Positions 1 through 9,900 of a stretch of 30,775 nucleotides of DNA are shown here, piece by piece. Numbering within the stretch: position 1 is the first letter of the stretch; every line of letters starts with the position of its first letter. The position numbers and the translations under genes are program-made. A model generated the notes under the pieces. The model saw only the letters and a list, made by a program, of their open reading frames with translations. It had not been told where the DNA came from and made no database searches. This DNA comes from Paramacrobiotus richtersi (taxonomy: Eukaryota; Tardigrada; Eutardigrada; Parachela; Macrobiotidae): NCBI GenBank assembly GCA_034698045.1, contig JAQGAU010000334.1, positions 1 through 30,775 of the forward strand, written 5' to 3'.

Positions 1-185
1 CTCCGTCGACAAACTTCGGAAGCGACCGTCTCACCGCTCCGTCGACAAACTTCGGAAGCGACCGTCTCACCGCTCCGTCGACAAACTTCGGAAGCGACCG
101 TCTCACCGCTCCGGCGACAACGTGCGGAAGCGACCGTCTCACCGCTCCGGCGACAAAGTTCGGAAGCGACCATCTCTCTGCTCCG
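1..185 (+). repeat. 36-bp tandem repeat coding a 12-residue repeat
   Basis: Five copies of a 36-bp unit start at 1, 37, 73, 109 and 145, and a sixth, decayed copy starts at 181. The first three are identical or nearly so; copies 4 and 5 carry substitutions. The period is a multiple of three and lies in the gag frame, giving PSTNFGSDRLTA repeats. Copy number upstream of the window is unknown. Confidence 0.9.
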
Positions 186-3100
186 ATGATCAACTTCGGA
201 AAGTATCGACTACCCGACTCGACGGCATCGGATACCCACATGCTACACTACATCGACGACCAACTTATCATTGGTTGCAACGATCAACAAAACAGCATGG
301 AGGAAGTCTCGTCGACACCACAGCACAACTTCAGCGCTTCATTGGTGCTCGACTGGGAACGTACCATCGGTCAACAGAAGTATCACGTCTGGCCCGTGCA
401 TCGGTCTCCGACAACGACACCGACATCATCGAGCAGCGGTACTTCAACCAGCAAATATGCACGGCCCAACCCGGCGTCTACACGAGTGACTCGAGCCAAC
501 CCCAACCCAAGTGTTGCGGAGCTCATGAATGAGCCCATCGGTGAACAACTCGACACACCGACGGAGACGACCGAGGACGAATCTTCACGACAGCGACCAG
601 CGTCTACTCAACCGACGATCGGGGAGGGAATCCTCAATATGGACCTCCCCCCGACGACATCGACCTCACTCGACAGCTCCTTCACTGAACAGGATCTGTT
701 CGGCAAAGAGGATACGACGTTCGTCGAAGGGAGCAACGGTGCCGACCTCAGCATGATCGACTACGACAACTACGGCGTACCGATCACGTTCGACGGATCA
801 TCACATCACTCGACAGAAGTGACACCGTCACCGTCTATCTTCGAAGCAACATTGGTCGACGCGATCGACGCACCATGTCGCTACGAGACGACAACCGACC
901 AATCGACAGTAGCAGTCATCGGCGACAAGGGGACACGAGAGGAACCCCGGTCCAAGGTATCGGTCATGGTTCCCCGTACGGTCATCCCACCAGGCTCTAC
1001 TGACGCAGAAGCATCACTTCGCATCGAACTCGACGAAGCACATCGACGGCTCGCCGACACAACCGACGAAGTAGAACGTCTTCGGGTACGCGACATCGAC
1101 CAGGATCATCGATTCCTCGCGACCAACACAGCACATCAGCTTGAGCTTGCGAAGCAAGAGGTGATCGTCACACAGCTTCGACAACAACTCGAGGCATCGA
1201 CGAAGGAAGTAGCGAGGTGCGAGGAAGACTTCACTCGACTTCGACAACTCGACGACAAAGTGCATCGACGCGAGTTCGCCAAGTTAGAAGCTGACAACGC
1301 TCAACTGCGACAACAACTCGACGCATCGATGAAGGAAGCAGCGAAAGACCACGAGGATCTTCGGGCTTACCAGAAGGACATCGTAGAGCTCCGACAACGC
1401 GCGGAAGCTACCGACCAACTCATCGCTCGACTAGAGGCGGACATCGTTACGGCGAAAACAACGAACGACGGTCTGCTCAGCGACGCGAATGAGTTACGTG
1501 CAGCGGTCAGGGAAGTGGACGACATCGCTAACGACTGGCGAAGCTTCTCCAAAGAGAAAGAAGAAGAGAGAGATAAGTATAAGTCATGGCACGAAAACGT
1601 CGTCCGGGAACTTCTGAAAACACGGGACTACGCGAGTCAGAGCGACAAACGCCACGCGGAGATCCTGCAACAAAAGGACGCTGAGGCTCAAGAGCTTCGC
1701 GTTCAACAGCAGACGCAACAACAGCACTGGGAACGTTCTCTACAGGCGAAAGACACGGCCATCGGCTACTTGAAGCAACAAATCGACATCCTCTCTACAA
1801 AGGAGAAAGCACTCGACAAGGAGAACCAGATCCTGAAAGCATCGAATCCACGATCGATCCCTAACCCGCTTCGAACATCGCAGACGTACGTCGCACCACC
1901 GGCCTACGCACCACCGGCACCGACGGGACAACAGTCGACCTTCTCATCGACGCTGTCATCGTACGGGCTGCCGGCAGGGTACCAACCTTATGGGTCATCG
2001 GTACCGGATCAACCAACGTCTTATGGAAGCACGGCGTCGTCGACTCAACCACCATCGTACACAACGTACTACGATCCGACAACTGGCGGATACTACAACG
2101 TCAACGTCGTCGGAGGTGAGTTCGGCACAACACGACCGTCACGACCAGCTTCACCGTCAGGAAAGGATCGACGACCGACGGATCAGCACGATTGGGACAG
2201 CTTTCCCGCCGGCGTACGGAATCAACATGGACCGTCGCAGGCGATGTCATCGGTACTGCATGGGAACGGAGGCGATCAGCGCGGACACCCCGATGCTGCA
2301 GCGCGACGACAGACGGGCCCATCAGTTCAACGAATGACTACGGTTCAGCAGCCCTCGTTCAACCTTTACGACCAAACCTTCGCGCCTCAGCGGACACATC
2401 AGTCGGCAACGGGTGGTACGAACGGACGTTCGACCACTCAACCGCAAGTCACGTCGAACAACGCACAACCGAACAACGCACAACCGGACAACGCACATTA
2501 TGGAGCACCGGGTGTCGGCGTTCAACATGGACCGGGGGCTGGTGTGGCACCAATGTTGCATCCACCAGCACCACCGTCTCCAATCGACGCGATCTGTGCA
2601 GCTCTCGCCCACGGACTCGGCCGAAGCGAACGCGTCCCGGTCTTCTGCCACAAGTTTAAGGGAGGCAACGACGTTACCGGATTCCGACGACGATTCGAGC
2701 TCGCAGCCGAAGCAGGACGATGGGATGAGAAGATGCAGATGGCACAGTTCGGCAACCTCATGGAAGGAGAAGCGCTCGATTGGTACAACAGTAGGATTTC
2801 GTCAGCACTACCACCGACAACTATCGGACAGTGGATCGACGACCTCACCGCGCGCTTCCAGGATAAGAACCTGACGAACAACGCACTGACGCAGCTTACT
2901 ACTCGGAAATACGACCCAAGGACGGAAACCATCCAGCAGTACTACCAGAGCATGATGAGCCTCGGAGACAAAGCTGGATTTGCCAACAGCGCACAGACCA
3001 TGGTACCGTTCCTTTGGCAGGGGTTAAAAGAGTTCCCCGACGTGTGCAAGGCGTTGGACGCTCTACTACCGACGGATCCAGCGACTTTCCTCACGTTCAT

Positions 3101-3902
3101 CAAAAACTACTGCAACCATCATAAGGAGTACGAGACATTGTACCCGAAGGGCGACCACCCCGGACACGCGCCGCCGATCACCGTTCGACAGGCAACGACC
3201 GAGGGAACGACACCTTCACAACCGGCACCGGTACGCGGAAACAACGCCCCAGCTCGACCAAAGCAACAGGGTAACGCGTCTGGTGGCGGCCAGTCCGGCG
3301 GGAACCACAACGGTCAACCCCAAGGTGGAAAACCGTATGGTGGGTACCCGAACGGCCGACCAAACACCTGCACAACCGCATGTCGTCACCCGAATGTGCC
3401 CAACGGCAACGGCCTGTGGTGCCACATCCAGGACGTACCAGGACACGACACGACGGAATGCACGGCACAGAACGTCCCACGCGACCACGACCGTCTACAC
3501 CTGAGGTTCCACGATGGCCCCGGTGGCCCCTTTAAGCTTCCGTACCGGATGGAACGGAACGCTCAGCAGGGAGGCAACGGTTCGGGCGGCGGAGGCGGAC
3601 ATCGACAAGGCCGGCGTAACAACAACAACTCGTCTCAGCGACAGGATAACAACAACGGTTATGGACAGCAGGGGTCTGGGTACCAGACTCCCCGGCGACA
3701 GAACCATGGTGGACAACACGGTAACGGGAACTGGAACAACGGACCTTCTCAGCCACGGGCCTGGAACGGCACACCACAGCACCAAGGCTCGGTCCCGGTT
3801 GGCTCCGGTTACCCCAATGCGGTACCGGTGGACAACGGCGGTTTCCAGCCTCCCCCGATGCAGAATCAGCATTTCGCGGGTGGGTTCCAGGGAAACCACT
3901 AA
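3..3902 (+). CDS. gag: Gag-like structural polyprotein, 5' partial
   Basis: The frame has no stop from base 3 to the TAA at 3900-3902. The first ATG at 186 lies inside a decayed tandem-repeat unit, so the true start is probably upstream. After the 12-residue repeats comes a Ser/Thr/Asp-rich stretch, then a long heptad-rich coiled coil (about 1000-1850) and a Pro/Tyr/Gly/Thr/Gln-rich linker (about 1850-2560). The segment at 2580-3160 resembles the Ty3 capsid domain, with a FRRRFE...EGEALDWY...LTARF pattern. A knuckle-like CHIQDVPGHDTTEC (about 3419-3460) has C, H and C at the right spacing, but Gln where the second ligand is expected. The Gly/Asn/Gln/Arg-rich tail (3270-3900) suits RNA binding. 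Gag would build the particle. At over 1290 aa it is far longer than usual Ty3 Gag. The last codons overlap the frameshift signal for pol. Confidence 0.8.
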   Translation, partial: PSTNFGSDRLTAPSTNFGSDRLTAPSTNFGSDRLTAPATTCGSDRLTAPATKFGSDHLSAPMINFGKYRLPDSTASDTHMLHYIDDQLIIGCNDQQNSMEEVSSTPQHNFSASLVLDWERTIGQQKYHVWPVHRSPTTTPTSSSSGTSTSKYARPNPASTRVTRANPNPSVAELMNEPIGEQLDTPTETTEDESSRQRPASTQPTIGEGILNMDLPPTTSTSLDSSFTEQDLFGKEDTTFVEGSNGADLSMIDYDNYGVPITFDGSSHHSTEVTPSPSIFEATLVDAIDAPCRYETTTDQSTVAVIGDKGTREEPRSKVSVMVPRTVIPPGSTDAEASLRIELDEAHRRLADTTDEVERLRVRDIDQDHRFLATNTAHQLELAKQEVIVTQLRQQLEASTKEVARCEEDFTRLRQLDDKVHRREFAKLEADNAQLRQQLDASMKEAAKDHEDLRAYQKDIVELRQRAEATDQLIARLEADIVTAKTTNDGLLSDANELRAAVREVDDIANDWRSFSKEKEEERDKYKSWHENVVRELLKTRDYASQSDKRHAEILQQKDAEAQELRVQQQTQQQHWERSLQAKDTAIGYLKQQIDILSTKEKALDKENQILKASNPRSIPNPLRTSQTYVAPPAYAPPAPTGQQSTFSSTLSSYGLPAGYQPYGSSVPDQPTSYGSTASSTQPPSYTTYYDPTTGGYYNVNVVGGEFGTTRPSRPASPSGKDRRPTDQHDWDSFPAGVRNQHGPSQAMSSVLHGNGGDQRGHPDAAARRQTGPSVQRMTTVQQPSFNLYDQTFAPQRTHQSATGGTNGRSTTQPQVTSNNAQPNNAQPDNAHYGAPGVGVQHGPGAGVAPMLHPPAPPSPIDAICAALAHGLGRSERVPVFCHKFKGGNDVTGFRRRFELAAEAGRWDEKMQMAQFGNLMEGEALDWYNSRISSALPPTTIGQWIDDLTARFQDKNLTNNALTQLTTRKYDPRTETIQQYYQSMMSLGDKAGFANSAQTMVPFLWQGLKEFPDVCKALDALLPTDPATFLTFIKNYCNHHKEYETLYPKGDHPGHAPPITVRQATTEGTTPSQPAPVRGNNAPARPKQQGNASGGGQSGGNHNGQPQGGKPYGGYPNGRPNTCTTACRHPNVPNGNGLWCHIQDVPGHDTTECTAQNVPRDHDRLHLRFHDGPGGPFKLPYRMERNAQQGGNGSGGGGGHRQGRRNNNNSSQRQDNNNGYGQQGSGYQTPRRQNHGGQHGNGNWNNGPSQPRAWNGTPQHQGSVPVGSGYPNAVPVDNGGFQPPPMQNQHFAGGFQGNH

Positions 3903-3950
3903 GGGCGACGCTACCGGCTTACGTCGACCCCATCCCACCAAAACCGCCGG
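3890..3950 (+). promoter_or_regulatory. Programmed -1 ribosomal frameshift signal (heptamer plus pseudoknot)
   Basis: The slippery heptamer GGGAAAC is at 3890-3896, read in the gag frame as G GGA AAC, two codons before the gag stop. A 6-nt spacer (3897-3902) leads to stem 1: 3903-3910 pairs with 3922-3930, eight base pairs with A3927 bulged. Five loop bases CCGGC (3914-3918) pair perfectly with GCCGG (3946-3950) as stem 2, giving an H-type pseudoknot. The pol frame is open through this point, from 3725 onward, so slippage yields Gag-Pol. Confidence 0.85.
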
Positions 3951-6900
3951 ACAAAGGATCCACAACCGTGAACTACTCCACAACGGACAATTACTCGGCA
4001 AACCTCGGTCATAGGGTAAATGACCACGGCAACTTCGGTAAACCCCAATGTGGTGCTGGAGGCAACGTCGGTGCACATCGCATCGAAAGGAGCTCGTCAT
4101 CTTTACGCAGCTCATCATCCGGCGAGTGGACGCACATCGACGCCTCGACTGGACCAGCTCGTCGCGAACTCAACGGCACGACAGAAGCAACTAACATGGA
4201 ATCTGCTCCTCGCGACCTCATCGGCACGACAGAAGCAGACCGTCGCGACCTAACCGGCACGACACACACATCTTCGACAGACACCACTCGTCGCAGTCTG
4301 ATCAACTCGACAGAAGTGGACCGTCGCGACCTCATCGGCACGACGGATGCGCGTCGTCACGACCTAAGCGGCATGACGACAGCGACTACGACGGCACCTG
4401 CAACAACGACAGAAGTAGCCGGCGTATCGACGCAGCGAAGTCCAAGCAACTTCACGATTGGACCGACCAACTTCACGTTTCGGTTCCCGAATGGAACACC
4501 GCCCGTGAGACGGGGCCCCACAGCACGAAGAGAACGAGACAGCAAAGCGACTGCAGAGTTCCACGGCGTGGCGAGCAACGGAAACTTCACGAGGAACGGT
4601 TCTCATCAGGGAAATCAACGCGACGTCCACGGGTGGAAATCTCATCTCCCCGACGGACCAACGTTCGACAACGACCCGGAGCATCGACCGGTGGACAACA
4701 CTCTACGCGAGAAGTCCAACGACGAGTTCGACTGCGAGCCGTTAGTCTTCATCAACCAACCGATAGAGGTTCTGCCACACATACGCGTCCTCATCGTCGA
4801 CTTTGACGATCGACCAAAACGCGTCAAGGCATTGACACATCAAGTCTTCATTCACGGCACACCTGTGGAAGCCCTTCTCGACACCGGAGCTGAGACATCA
4901 ATGATTTCGGCTACACTCTGCACGAGACTGAGGATCGACACGGAAAGACTCAGCACTCCGCGGCCGATACGAGGCATCGGAGGACTCTACAGCTTCCAGT
5001 GCACCCACTTCTGCAGGATACCGGTTCGACTCAACGGCATGACCATCACCCACTCGTTTTTCGTCAAACCAACGAACGACGACGTGCAGGTTCTACTGGG
5101 CAACGACTATCTACAGAAGACGATCTTCACCGTCCGTGGATCACAAATCATCCACATCGAGCGGTGGATACCGGAATTCGCCGAGGAGCAGTGCGAGTCG
5201 ACGGAAGACACGACTCTACACTTCGCATCCATGGACGACGTACCGGCCAACTTAAAGATCGTCACGGTAGTCCCCACCGAAACCCGCGCCAATGTCGCGA
5301 GGCAAGGTTCAGCACCGAGTCGCATCAGCGGCGACGTCCGAAATGACGTTAATCTAACATGTGCACAGAGCGCCAAGGTCGCCATGCACCCGACCAACAA
5401 TCAGGAGGTCTACCCGCCGAAAGCTCCGCGGATCGGTTCGATAGGAACAACGAAAAGATCCACGTCGCTTTCCTCGGAGATACAACGTACTCTCGACACC
5501 CATCAACCGTCAAAATCGGCCTGGACGGACTCGACAGAGGTGACGAAGAGACTGTCTAAGCAGGTTTTCCCGGTCGGTGGAAAGCACACCAGCAACTTCG
5601 ACGGCAACGGATCGACGCAGCCTTCGCGACCAATGCTCGCGAAGAATGCACCTGTTAGTGGACTACGGACTAGCGGAGACGTCCGCAACGACGGCAGACC
5701 ACAGCAGAACAACTTCGACTCCCATCGTCCGTCAACACGTTCGCGGTCCGGTCCAGAGACAACGGAAAGGTCCACGAATGTGTTCCCGGCTGGTGAAAGA
5801 CGCTTCAGCAGCGACGTCCGAAACGACGTAAACTTATCGGTGGCAGGCACCAATGTTGTCGCCCCGACCAACGGACTCATCCAGAGCAAATTCTACGTTC
5901 ATCGCCCGTCGACGCATCAGCGGTCAGTTCCGACGGAGACGATAGCGAAACCGACCATCGATGTCTCGGGTGGCGGGACGCACATCAGCGACGACTACCA
6001 CATCGACACGTATCAAGGTCCGATGGTTCGACAATATCGGCAGTACCTCGCATGGATAAACAGCGACGGCCGAAACAACGTAAACCAATCGACGGTAGAC
6101 ACCAATGTTGTCACCTCGATCTGCGATGATCGACAAAGCAGCGACATCTGCAACGACATCAGGGAAATCGACCAGCGCATCGCTAGGGACCCACTACCTG
6201 GCGACGTCGGACGCATCCGTGAACAATGGACACCGACCCCCGCGGACTACTTCACACGCCCGGAGTCGATCCGCGCACGACAACAGATGCGACACGACAT
6301 GAGAGAGCGGTACCCTGATGGAAGCTACGCTAAGCAACAGAGGACGATGGAAGACGCATCCAGTGTCGTCTTACCGACATTGGCGGCGACGAGCACCACC
6401 CATCATAACGTGAGGACTTGTTACACGGAACATGGTTCAGAGCAGAGCCATCCTCAACGTAGCACCTCTACACGGCCGACGGAAGACGCACTAAGTGTCG
6501 TCTTACCGACATTGGCGGCGACGCGAGAGGCCGGCACCGTTCCTTTTCAGACATGCTTTAGCTCCAATGTAGCTGTGCATGGTGTAGCAGAGTCCATTCA
6601 ACCACGCCCTACAGACGGTAGCATCGCCTCCATTAAACCACGCGTCGAAGTAGAGAGTAGCATCGCTTCTAAACCACGTTCCGCTACCAGCAAGAACACA
6701 TGCTTCAGCTCCAATGTAGCAGAGCATAGTGTCATTCAACCACGCTCTACAAATGGTAGCATCGCCAACAAACCACGCTCTTCTATCGGAACGATGACAA
6801 CGTACCCGGTCGGAATTCTGCAAACTACGCGAAACTCGTGGGATCCACAGAGACAACCTCACGACGACTTGGCGTTACAGCACCGATACTCGAACTTCAT

Positions 6901-9900
6901 CGTCGCACTACGAGGATTCATCGTCTTCGCAGAGGAGCGACGTGAGAATCTACTGAGACGACTCTCCACAGCGCAAAATGCGGGAGACGCTCATCGCTAC
7001 ACCCAGCTATACGACGAGTTAGAGCTACACCAACGATCCGTCGACGAGGAATCTCTCCTACTCGAAGACGAACAAACGGAAGTGCTCAACGCGTACTTAC
7101 AGCGAGGATGGGAAGCACCGATCGGCACTCTCGACTCTGTGTACCAGCTCCGAGATGAACACGATTGGAACCACTTGCAACTACCACGTCGATTGAAGCA
7201 GGACATCTTCTGGCCCTTACACCCAGCTCGACACGTCGACGAAATGTTCGGCGAAGACCTCAAACGCTACCGTTGGAAAAACGACGCGAAGAAGGTTCTA
7301 CAATGGGAAAAGGAGGAACCATGGATTCTGCAACGACAAAAGTCTGCGAAACACCGCGATCAACAAAACTTCGCGAAGGAAACAGCAGCATTCGACAAAC
7401 GACCAGCGGAACAGGAGGTGTGCGAGGAGTGCATCCACGACGACGACACTCACATCGACACTCTACCGCATGGCGACTTGTGCGCTCGATCGCAAATGGG
7501 ATACCGCAGCATGGAACCACATGAGATGCCTGCACCGGTACTACCCACAACGGATGAAATGCCGCAATCCGAGACTCATGACAGACCGCAAAACGGTGTC
7601 GTGAAGTCGACGCGACAGGCAGAGGAGACCATCGGCAGACCACAAAATGGTGCCGAAGAGTCGTCCTTCTCATCAACTCTTGATTACACCGATTCGGAGT
7701 CACCGCCTTCATCGGAGGCGGACGACAATGATACCGTACCTTCGTTGGAGCAGCGACCAAAAATCCCTCGACGGTTCAGCGACGACGTCGTCAACGCTCA
7801 CCAGGAGTTTCTCGACTCTTGGCGGAAAGCGGAGACAGACGCAGAGCAGCCCTTTCAACCACGCACAGCTACTATCGACTCATCGACTCGACTACCGCTC
7901 ACCAAAGATGACGGTATCGACAAAGATGAAGCAACAGATGTTCGGCTCTGCTACAGCTTGGCACAGACGGGGCCCGGAGATCGAGCTCACGAAGCACACC
8001 TCGCGAAAGACGTCTTCGAGTTCAGTGATTTCCCCAAAGTGGAAGCACTGCCTCTGAAAGAAAAGATCGACCGCATCAAAATCTTCGCGACGGATGACTT
8101 CATCGTCGAGCCTGGCGTTTGCACCTGGGTGACTACACATGTCGACACAAGGGAGCTCGCAAACGACCCCTACTACATGTTCTGTCACAATCCTGGTCTC
8201 TACAACGACAGACACCTCATGCCAATTCCCGGTCTGATAAAACCGGATGAGCATCAGAGAGTCGACGTGCTGGTCATCAACCACACCTATCGTCGACAAG
8301 TCATCAAACGAGGTACGTGGATCGGCAATCTCGAGACCTACGAGGAAATCGCCGAATACGACGACCGCGTCCCCGTACCTACGGTCAACACAGCTACGGT
8401 TGAGCCAAGGACTCCCGAAGAAATAGCTGAACATAACGAGACGAAGAAAAAGCTTCACGTCAACCCCGACCTTGCGGCGGAACGGAAGAAGCAACTCGAC
8501 GATCTCTTCGACGAATTTCCCGACGTCTTTCCGACGAAGAAACGACCGTACGGAGAAGTTACCATCGCGAAGCACGTCATCGACACGGGCGACGCGAAGC
8601 CGATAAAATGTCGACCAAACCGGACCAGCTGGAGAGGGAAACAACTCATCGAACAGCACGTCAAGGAAATGCTCGACAAAGGAGTCATCCGACCGTCGAA
8701 GTCACCGTGGAGTTTTCCTCCCGTACTCGCTCGGAAGGAAAACACCAACGGCACCATGGGTACCCGCTTCTGTATCAACTACATCAAGCTGAACAGCGTG
8801 ACGAAGAAAAACAACTACCCACTACCTAATCCCGATGAGCTACTAGACGCCGTCGCCGGAAGTAAATTCTTCGCGGGACTCGACTGCTTCTCTGGCTTCT
8901 GGCAGCTGAAGATGGACGAGGACTCGATACCGAAAACAGCGTTTGCAACACACGACGGCCTCTACGAATTCGTCAGAATGCCGTTCGGCGTCTGCAACGG
9001 ACCAGCGACTTTTCAAGCTGCGATGGACCAGACCATAGCATCGGAGAAAGGTGACGGCATCTTCGCATACCTCGACGACTTGGTGGTCTACGCGCAGACT
9101 TGGGAGGAATTCTACGCGAAATTACGACGTTGCTTCGAGCTACTACGTGAAAGTGGATTCACCTTGAAGCCCGACAAATGTCACATCGGAGCGACGGAAC
9201 TTCACTTCTTGGGACATGTGGTCAGCGAAGACGGCATCAGAACCGACTTCAGCACTTCACACGTCCGGGTCATCACGATGTCAGAACCCGAAGATCGACC
9301 AGACGACGAGGACAGCTTTACCTTCATGCGCCGCGAGCAAGAAAGGGACTCTGTCTTGGCGAACATCATCTCAGCATTGGAAGAGGAACAGCGAAACGGC
9401 CAACCACGGAAGAAGTTCAAACACTACGTCTTGTGGAACACCGTGCTGTATCGACTCTCCGAAAACGACGGCGAATGTCAACAACGCTTCGTCGTTCCAA
9501 AGCACATGCGACGCGACATTATGGAAGCTACGCACGATGCAAAGGGAGGCGCTCATCTCGCTCTGAAGAAAACAGTACCGCGGATCAATATTCGCTACTA
9601 CTGGGACGGCATGACGAGCGACATCACAAACTTCATCGGCAGGTGCCAAGAGTGCCAGCTGAGGAAGATACCACGCGCTCTACCGCCCGGCAAACTTCAG
9701 AAAATTGAGGTAGGCGATCTCTTCTATCGGATCCAAATCGACATCAAGGGACCGTTACCCATCACGAAGAAGGGAAACCGATACATCGTAGTCGCCATCG
9801 ACGAGCTCTCGAAGTTTATCGTCGCTCGACCACTACGGAACGCCACAGCAGAAGCGGTAGCGGACTTCTTGCTTCTGAAGGTGATGTTACCCCTCGGAGC

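Noticed and set aside
1..185. CRISPR-like array
   Set aside because: Units are contiguous without unique spacers and are translated in the gag frame.
3495..4118. 207-codon antisense ORF across the gag-pol junction
   Set aside because: Shadow frame of the Gly/Asn/Arg-rich gag tail; nothing recognisable and it conflicts with the frameshift region.
7892..8659. 255-codon antisense ORF opposite the region before RT
   Set aside because: Mirror of the pol frame, which here has clear family motifs.
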